Assembly: GCA_947456525.1 (NCBI GenBank) | Contig: CANGRI010000008.1 | Coordinates: 1 to 33,949, forward strand | From: Opitutia bacterium | GTDB lineage: Bacteria; Verrucomicrobiota; Verrucomicrobiia; Opitutales; UBA953 | DNA length: 33,949 bases | Reading direction: 5' to 3' | Part shown: in pieces, positions 27,824-33,949 of the stretch | How the letters are laid out: each line of letters begins with the position of its first letter | How positions within the stretch are numbered: position 1 is the first letter of the stretch | Translations under genes and position numbers: made by a program | The notes under the pieces: generated by a model | Database searches by the model: none | What the model saw: the letters and a program-made list of their open reading frames with translations, nothing else | Told to the model about the DNA's origin: nothing

Positions 27824-27869
27824 GCCAGTCCGCGCTTGAGCCCACCCGAGTCTTGACGAGATTTTCATC

Positions 27870-28568
27870 ATGCGGAACAAGCTCCTCCTCGAGGCCGTCG
27901 GCACCTTCTTCCTTTGCCTCGCGGCGTTGGTCGCGACGAACCCGCTTTCCGTGGCGGCCTTGCTCTGCGCCCTGATCTACATGGGCGCCCCAATCTCGCT
28001 CGCGCACTATAACCCGGCGGTCTCGCTCGCGTTCCGCCTCCGGGGTCGTTCGAGCTCCCGCGCCCTCTGGTCGTACGTCGGCGTGCAGCTGACAGCCGCG
28101 ATACTCGCCGCCGCCGTCGCGGGCTTCCTTCTCGGCCATGATTCCGAGCACGCCAAAGGCGCCGTCGACGCCTTGAGCGAATCGGCCTTCGCCGGCTTCG
28201 GCGCCAACGCCACCGTCGAACTGCTCGGCACCTTCGTCCTGGCCTTCGTCATCCTCATGGTCGGCACCTCCCGCCTCACCGCGGGCAATAGCTACTTCGG
28301 CCTGGCCATCGCGGCCGTGGTGCTGGGTTTGTCGGGCACTTTCGGCGAGTTCGACCTCACCATGAATCCGGCGGTCTCGCTCGGCCATGCGCTCCTCGGC
28401 GTCTTCTCCGCCCTCTCTGACGGGCTTTTCGGGACCAAGACCTTCGTCACCGAATTCGCTTTCCTGGCCAAGATCGCCCCCCGCGTCATCGCCGAGATCG
28501 CGGTCCAGCTGGTCGGCGCCGCTTTGGCCGCTTGGTTCTTCCGGAAGCTTTTTCCCGAAGACCGCTGA
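27870..28568 (+). CDS. MIP/aquaporin-family-like channel
   Basis: Two NPA motifs (HYNPAVSLAFRLRG, MNPAVSLGHALLG) in a six-TM-type hydrophobic protein of 232 aa. Confidence 0.85.
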   Translation: MRNKLLLEAVGTFFLCLAALVATNPLSVAALLCALIYMGAPISLAHYNPAVSLAFRLRGRSSSRALWSYVGVQLTAAILAAAVAGFLLGHDSEHAKGAVDALSESAFAGFGANATVELLGTFVLAFVILMVGTSRLTAGNSYFGLAIAAVVLGLSGTFGEFDLTMNPAVSLGHALLGVFSALSDGLFGTKTFVTEFAFLAKIAPRVIAEIAVQLVGAALAAWFFRKLFPEDR

Positions 28569-28618
28569 AATCCGACGGGATGGCTTGAGTCGGGCCGGGG
28601 GGCGTCCAAAGTGACCGC

Positions 28619-29008
28619 ATGAATCCTCTCTTCACCGCCCATAAGCATTACGGCACCACGCTCCTCGTCCTGGTCCTCGCCGTCATCGTCGTGGCCCTCG
28701 TCAAGGGCCCGAAGCCGGTCTTCCAGCGGATCGTCGCCGTGCTCGTCGACATCAACCTCGTCGTAGGCCTCGTCGCCTTCTTCCAGACGGTTCGCCCGAT
28801 CTCCTGGTTCCACCCGATCCTCGCCCTCGGCGCGGTCGGCCTCCTGCACGCCGGCGCCAAGAGCGAAGACAAGGGCAAGGTCGTCCGTTGCTTCTCGATC
28901 GCTCTCGTCCTTCTCGTCGCTGCCTGGGCCGTCAACGCCTCCTGGGGTCCGGAATGGTTCAAGACGCACTTCGTCAAGCTTCCGGCCGTCGCTACGGTCG
29001 CCAAGTAA
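28619..29008 (+). CDS. small integral membrane protein of unknown function (about 4 TM)
   Basis: 129 aa, hydrophobic segments with conserved-looking HKH, FHP and LHAGAK. Confidence 0.65.
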   Translation: MNPLFTAHKHYGTTLLVLVLAVIVVALVKGPKPVFQRIVAVLVDINLVVGLVAFFQTVRPISWFHPILALGAVGLLHAGAKSEDKGKVVRCFSIALVLLVAAWAVNASWGPEWFKTHFVKLPAVATVAK

Positions 29009-29033
29009 GCAGCTAAGTCACGTTTCGGTCACG

Positions 29034-29060
29034 ACGGCCCGGACATCGTCCGGGCCGTTT
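29034..29060 (+). terminator. intrinsic terminator-like hairpin
   Basis: ACGGCCCGGAC-ATC-GTCCGGGCCGT followed by TT. Confidence 0.75.
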
Positions 29061-29112
29061 GACTTCCCATTGACCCGTGGCTTGTTGGGGAGACACTCAC
29101 GGGACTCGTCCG

Positions 29113-30303
29113 ATGTATCGCCTCGCCCTCAACATGCTCTTCGGAGACCGCGCCAAGTTGGCGATGCTCCTGTGCGGCCTGGCGTTCTCGGCGTTGCTCA
29201 TGGCCCAGCAGAGCTCGGTCTTCTTCGGGATCATGAGCTGGACCTACACGCCGATGGTCAACATCCGCGCGCAAGTCTGGGTCAGCGACCCGATGGTCGA
29301 GCAGGTCAACGACGCGAAGCCGCTCCGCGACACGGACCTCGGCCGCGTCCGCTCCGTCGACGGCGTCGCCTGGGCCGCCCCGCTGCACACCTCCTTCGTC
29401 CAGGCGCGCATGCAGGACGGCAATTTCAAGCTGATCACGCTCGTCGGCATCGACGCGGATACTTTCGCCGGGGCTCCGGCCGTCCTCACGCAAGGCCGCA
29501 TCGAGGATCTCCGCCTGCCTGACACCGTCATCGTCGACGAGTGGGGCGCCTCGCTGATGGGCCGCATGGGCGTCGGCCCCGACGGCAAGCCGCGGAACAC
29601 GCCGCTTAAGGTCGGCGACACGTTCGAGATCAACGACATCCAGGCCCGCATCGTCGGCATCTGCAAGGTGCGCCGCGCCTTCACCGGCGGTCCGTTCGTC
29701 TACACCACTTACGATCGCGCCAAAGGCTACACGCTCGGCGCCCGCCGCACGCTCAGCTTCATGCTCGTCGAGCCGCAGAAGGGCGTGACGCCCGCCGAAC
29801 TCTGCGGCCGCATCGAGCGCGATACCGGCCTCAAGGCCTGGACCTCCGACACGGTGATCTGGAACTGGGGTGAGCGCAGCCTCGCCCGCAACACCTTCTG
29901 GTGGTTCTGGACTAACACCGGCATCCCGTTCTCGTTCGGCACCGCCGTCCTGCTCGGGCTATTCGTCGGCATCGCGATCTCCGGACAGACGTTCTATTCC
30001 TTCGTGCTCGAGAATCTGAAGTACTTCGCGGCCATCAAGGCGATGGGCGCCGGCATGGGCGTCATCGCCCGCATGCTCTTCGTGCAGGCCTTCACTGCCG
30101 GCCTCATCGGCTTCGGGCTCGGCGCCGGCATGGCGCAGGCCATCGGGCGCGTGATGATCGAGAAGGGTATGCCGCCCTTCGTCATGTTCCCGCAGATCCT
30201 CTGGGCGACGTTCGCCCTGGTGCTGGGCATCAGCTTCGTCTCCGCCGTCATCGGCATCATCAAGGTGTCCCGTGTCGACGCCGCCTCTGTCTTCCGCGGA
30301 TGA
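29113..30303 (+). CDS. ABC transporter permease (DevC/FtsX-like)
   Basis: [30 protein letters not shown]...; FtsX-type C-terminal TM segments; followed by an ATPase with ATGA overlap. Confidence 0.88.
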   Translation: MYRLALNMLFGDRAKLAMLLCGLAFSALLMAQQSSVFFGIMSWTYTPMVNIRAQVWVSDPMVEQVNDAKPLRDTDLGRVRSVDGVAWAAPLHTSFVQARMQDGNFKLITLVGIDADTFAGAPAVLTQGRIEDLRLPDTVIVDEWGASLMGRMGVGPDGKPRNTPLKVGDTFEINDIQARIVGICKVRRAFTGGPFVYTTYDRAKGYTLGARRTLSFMLVEPQKGVTPAELCGRIERDTGLKAWTSDTVIWNWGERSLARNTFWWFWTNTGIPFSFGTAVLLGLFVGIAISGQTFYSFVLENLKYFAAIKAMGAGMGVIARMLFVQAFTAGLIGFGLGAGMAQAIGRVMIEKGMPPFVMFPQILWATFALVLGISFVSAVIGIIKVSRVDAASVFRG

Positions 30304-31028
30304 GCCACCTCGCCCACACCGTCGCCGTCCGCGCCACCGGCGTTGACATGTTCTTCGGCACGCCGGAAAACCAGGTCGTCGCGCTCAAGCAGGCCGACTT
30401 CGAGGCGCGTCGCGGCGAGCTGATCATGCTCGTCGGTCCTTCCGGTTGCGGGAAGACGACGCTGCTCTCCGTCATCGCCGGCACGCTCACGCCCCAGGCC
30501 GGCACGGTCGAGGTCTTCGGCCAGCGCCTCGACGGACTCGGCCAGGAAGCGCTCACCTCCTTCCGCCGCAAGAACCTCGGCTTCGTCTTCCAGTCCTTCA
30601 ACCTCATCCCGACGCTCACGGTCATCGAGAACGTGATGGTGCCGCTGCTCATCCAAGGCCGCCCCTATGACGAGGCGCGTGCGCGCTCCCTGGCCATCAT
30701 CGAGAAGGTCGGCCTCAAGGGCCGCGAAGAGGGCCGGCCGAACGCGCTCTCGGGCGGCCAGCAGCAACGCGTGGCGATCGCGCGCGCCCTCGTGCATGAG
30801 CCGCCGCTGCTGATCTGCGATGAGCCGACCTCGGCGCTCGATAAGGATACCGGCGCCCACATCATGCAGCTTGTCCGCGATCTTTCCCGCTCGCCCGAGC
30901 GCTGCGTCGTCGTCGTGACCCATGACCACCGCATCTTCCGTTTCGCCGACCGTATCGCGGAGATGGAAGACGGCCGCATCAGCCGCGTGGTCGACGACCC
31001 GAAGCTCCTCGACACCTCCCATCTCTGA
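30300..31028 (+). CDS. ABC transporter ATP-binding protein (DevA/LolD-like)
   Basis: Walker [14 protein letters not shown], signature [15 protein letters not shown], Walker [13 protein letters not shown]. Confidence 0.95.
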   Translation: MSHLAHTVAVRATGVDMFFGTPENQVVALKQADFEARRGELIMLVGPSGCGKTTLLSVIAGTLTPQAGTVEVFGQRLDGLGQEALTSFRRKNLGFVFQSFNLIPTLTVIENVMVPLLIQGRPYDEARARSLAIIEKVGLKGREEGRPNALSGGQQQRVAIARALVHEPPLLICDEPTSALDKDTGAHIMQLVRDLSRSPERCVVVVTHDHRIFRFADRIAEMEDGRISRVVDDPKLLDTSHL

Positions 31029-31036
31029 CCGCCTTT

Positions 31037-31960
31037 ATGTTCAAGAAACGCATCCTGCTCTTCGCCCTCGCCCTCGCCGGCGCCGGCGCCGCTCTGCAGC
31101 TCACCCGCGGCACGGCCAACGAGGCGCCGATCAAGCCCCCGCCCTATGAACCCGCCACGCGTGACAAGGACGGCCTCATCGCCGCCGCCGGACTCATCGA
31201 GGCGGCCGCCGAGAACACGCTCCTCGGTTCCCCCACCTCTGGCACCGTCGCCAAGGTACACGTGAAGGTCTGGGACAAGGTCAAGGCCGGCGACCCGATC
31301 CTGACGCTCGACGACCGCGATCTCCGCGCGCAGCACGAAGTCCAGAAGGCCGCGGTCGCCGCCGCCGAAGCCACCGCGGAGCGTGCCGAAGACGCCGCCC
31401 GTCGCTGGACCGGCATCAAGGACAGCGGGGCGGTCTCCGCCGCCGAACTGCTCTCTTATCAGATGGCCGCCAAGGAAGCGAAGGCCCGCCTCGCCCTCGC
31501 GAAGGCGCAGCTGGACCAGACCGCGGTGCTCCTCGACCGTCTCGTGCTGCGTTCGCCCATCTCGGCGACAGTGCTCCAGGTCGGCGTGCGCGTCGGCGAG
31601 TTCGTGGCCGCAGGCGCGAAGGCGCCGGTCGTGCTCGGCGACATCTCGACCTTGCAGATCCGTTGCGACGTCGACGAGCAGCTGGCCACGCGCATGCGCG
31701 ACGGCCTGCCCGCGAAAGGCTATCTCAAGGGCGAGAGCTCCCTCGCCGGAGGGAAGGATCGCTCGATCGCCCTGAAGTTCGTCCGCATCGAACCTTTCGT
31801 CATCCCGAAGACCTCGCTCACCGGCGCCAGCGTCGAGCGAGTCGACACCCGCGTGCTGCAGGTGATCTACTCGTTCGAACGCCCGGCCGGCCGCGCGCTC
31901 TTCGTCGGCCAGCAGATGGACGTCTATATCGACGCCTCCCAAAATGCGCCGGGTAAATAA
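31037..31960 (+). CDS. HlyD/DevB-family membrane fusion (periplasmic adaptor) protein
   Basis: N-terminal TM/signal, VAKVHVKVWDKVKAGDPILTLDDRDLRAQ biotinyl-lipoyl-like motif, coiled coil, LDRLVLRSPISATVLQVGVRVGEFV. Confidence 0.9.
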   Translation: MFKKRILLFALALAGAGAALQLTRGTANEAPIKPPPYEPATRDKDGLIAAAGLIEAAAENTLLGSPTSGTVAKVHVKVWDKVKAGDPILTLDDRDLRAQHEVQKAAVAAAEATAERAEDAARRWTGIKDSGAVSAAELLSYQMAAKEAKARLALAKAQLDQTAVLLDRLVLRSPISATVLQVGVRVGEFVAAGAKAPVVLGDISTLQIRCDVDEQLATRMRDGLPAKGYLKGESSLAGGKDRSIALKFVRIEPFVIPKTSLTGASVERVDTRVLQVIYSFERPAGRALFVGQQMDVYIDASQNAPGK

Positions 31961-33326
31961 GACGTTCCTGCTCGCGGCGCTCGTCCTCGCGGGCTGCGCG
32001 CACGACCCGATGGCGAAGCCGAAGGGGCCCGTCACGCCTGCGTCGTTCTCCCGGTCCGGCGTCGTCGCCGATGCGAAGTGGGCCGATGCCTTCGGCGATC
32101 CGGCCTTGCTCGAGCTCATCGCGCAGGCGCGTAAGAACAGCCCCGACCTCGTCATCGCCCGCGCTCGTCAGCGCGAAGCCGTCGCCCTGCTCATCGCGGC
32201 CAATGCCGGCGATCAGCCGGCGCTTTCCGCTGGCGCCGGCCTCGAATCTTCCCGCATCTCGCTTGATACCGGCCGCGTGCCGCTCATCGCCAGCATCCCG
32301 CGACGCACCGACGTGGGCGCCGTCGGCGTCAAGGCCTCCTGGGAGCTCGACGTCTGGGGCCGCGAGGCCGCCAAGACCAAGGCCGCCGAATCCGATTCCC
32401 GCGCGGCGAAGTTCACCGCCGAGCAGGCGGACCTCGCCCTCTCGGCCGAAGTCGCGCGCCTCTGGTTCGCCGTCCGCGGCGCCCGTGAGCAGCTTGCTTT
32501 CCTCGAGACCGAATTCGCCACGCGCTACCGCGAGATGGAGATCATCGAGAAGACCGTCGGCGCCGGCCTCCTGGATTCCGATCCGCTTTCCTCCGCCCGT
32601 CTCGCCGCCGCCCAGGCCAAGGTCGACGAAGGTCTCGGCCGTCGTCGTCTCGCCGCCGCGGAGAACGCGCTGCGCGCCTTGATCGGCTCCGCTCCCGGCG
32701 AGAAGCTGCCCGAAGCGAAAGGCGTCGCCGCGATGCCGGCCTTCGGCGCCGGCGTGCCGTCCGAACTCCTGCTACGCCGTCCGGATCTCGCCGCCGCCGC
32801 CGCGCGTCTCGACGCCGCGGTCTCGCGCGAAGGTGCGGCGATCGCCGACTTCTATCCTTCGGTGACGCTCAACGGTCAGGCTGGCTGGCAGGCCGATCCG
32901 GCTTCGCGCGTCGGCCGTGGCTCATCCAGCTTCTGGTCGCTCACGCCTTCCGTCGACTTGCCGCTGTTCGATGCCGGTCGTCGCGAAGCCGACCTCGAGG
33001 TCGCCCGCGCCCGCATCGATGGGTCCGCCGGCGAATGGACCAAGGCCGTGCTCGGCGCTTTCCGCGAAGTCGAGGACGCGCTCGCCGACCTGCGTGAGCT
33101 CGCCTTGCAGGAAGAACTCACGTCCCGCGTGCTCGAGGCGGTCCGCGTCCGGCTCGCCAATGCCGAAGCCCGCCGCAAGGCCGGTCTCGCCAATGAGAGC
33201 GACCTCACCGCCGCCCGGCGTGACGAGGCCTTGGCTGCGCGGACGCTTTCGATGGTCGTCTGGGAACGTCGCCAGGTCGCGGTGCGGCTCGCGGCGGCGA
33301 CCGGCGGCGGTTGGTCCGCGAAGTGA
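31944..33326 (+). CDS. NodT-family TolC-like outer membrane efflux lipoprotein
   Basis: Lipobox LVLAGCAHDP; ELDVWGREAAKTKAAESD, ELLLRRPDLAAAAARLDAA, FYPSVTLNGQAGW; overlaps the adaptor ORF by 17 bp. Confidence 0.92.
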   Translation: MRRVNKTFLLAALVLAGCAHDPMAKPKGPVTPASFSRSGVVADAKWADAFGDPALLELIAQARKNSPDLVIARARQREAVALLIAANAGDQPALSAGAGLESSRISLDTGRVPLIASIPRRTDVGAVGVKASWELDVWGREAAKTKAAESDSRAAKFTAEQADLALSAEVARLWFAVRGAREQLAFLETEFATRYREMEIIEKTVGAGLLDSDPLSSARLAAAQAKVDEGLGRRRLAAAENALRALIGSAPGEKLPEAKGVAAMPAFGAGVPSELLLRRPDLAAAAARLDAAVSREGAAIADFYPSVTLNGQAGWQADPASRVGRGSSSFWSLTPSVDLPLFDAGRREADLEVARARIDGSAGEWTKAVLGAFREVEDALADLRELALQEELTSRVLEAVRVRLANAEARRKAGLANESDLTAARRDEALAARTLSMVVWERRQVAVRLAAATGGGWSAK

Positions 33327-33340
33327 TCCCGCCAAAGAAG

Positions 33341-33364
33341 AAGGGCGTCCTTGCGGACGCCCTT
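33341..33364. terminator. intrinsic terminator-like hairpin between convergent genes
   Basis: AAGGGCGTCC-TTGC-GGACGCCCTT between the NodT-like gene (+) and gnd (-). Confidence 0.8.
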
Positions 33365-33383
33365 CCTGTTTCCGTCAAGGCGC

Positions 33384-33949
33384 TCAGGCCTTGATCTGCG
33401 GACGCTTGGGATCCGGCCAGTCGATGTGGAAGAACTCGCCGCGGGGCTTGTCCTTGCGCTCGTAGGTGTGGGCGCCGAAGAAGTCACGCTGACCCTGGAG
33501 CAGGTTCTGCGGGAGGTTTTCGGTGCGGTACGAGTCGAAGTACGAGAGCGCCGAGCCGAGGGTCGGCACGGGGATGCCGTGCTTCACCGCGAGGGCGATG
33601 ACCTTGCGCCAGTTCTTCTGCGCCTTCTTGACCGTCTTCTTGAAGTACGGGTCGAGGAGGAGGTTGGCCAGGCGGGGCTTCTTGCCGAAGGCTTCGGTGA
33701 TCTTCTGGAGGAAACGGGCGCGGATGATGCAACCGCCGCGCCAGATCTGCGCGATCTCGCCGAAGTTGAGCTTCCACTTGTACTCGTTCTGCGCCTCGCG
33801 CATGAGCTGGAAGCCCTGGGCGTAGGAGCAGATCTTGGAGCAGTAGAGGGCGTCGCGGATCTGTTCGATGATCTTGGCCTTGTCGGGATTGGTCATCGCG
33901 CGCTTCGGGCCGCGGAGGGCCTTGGCGGCGGCGACGCGCTCATCCTTCA
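33384..33949 (-). CDS. gnd: 6-phosphogluconate dehydrogenase, C-terminal part (gene runs off the window)
   Basis: YSYAQGF-like [68 protein letters not shown]; frame stays open to 33949 ([23 protein letters not shown]...). Confidence 0.93.
   Translation of the reverse strand, partial: KDERVAAAKALRGPKRAMTNPDKAKIIEQIRDALYCSKICSYAQGFQLMREAQNEYKWKLNFGEIAQIWRGGCIIRARFLQKITEAFGKKPRLANLLLDPYFKKTVKKAQKNWRKVIALAVKHGIPVPTLGSALSYFDSYRTENLPQNLLQGQRDFFGAHTYERKDKPRGEFFHIDWPDPKRPQIKA

Noticed and set aside
30665-32155. 496-aa minus-strand ORF opposite the exporter operon
   Set aside because: Spans several well-supported genes antisense; no domain
1-33949. CRISPR array, IS element, prophage or defence island
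   Set aside because: No regularly spaced direct repeats, transposase, integrase or recognised defence genes seen

Overview
GC-rich chromosomal window, probably Verrucomicrobiota/Opitutales-like (inferred from gene content, e.g. a DUF5069-type gene; not proven). It is mostly dense housekeeping operons: purE-purK, a CapD/FlaA1-type sugar dehydratase, a membrane-anchored SUMF1-like protein, tyrA / aroA-cmk fusion / plsC, dnaN, pssA, a solitary RelE/ParE-like gene, an LMW-PTPase, a CcsA/HemX-like gene with hemA, an NtrC-type regulator and a PstS-like protein, tRNA-Gly(GCC), a PhoBR-like pair, mnmG/mnmE, lysA-like and a Cys/Met PLP enzyme, a secreted TIM-barrel-like protein, an aquaporin-like protein, a DevBCA/NodT-type exporter operon, and the 3' part of gnd. 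No CRISPR array, transposon, phage or clear defence island was recognised. The most interesting non-coding signals are an 18-bp perfect parS-like palindrome inside mnmG, a second parS-like site in the adjacent intergenic region, which is AT-rich and packed with dyads, and a small cluster of near-consensus DnaA boxes upstream of dnaN. Together these suggest a segregation or origin-proximal neighbourhood. The most interesting protein-level observations are the aroA-cmk fusion, an aquaporin-like protein lacking the second-NPA arginine, a lone RelE-like gene packed against pssA, and the hemA/NtrC/PstS-like operon.
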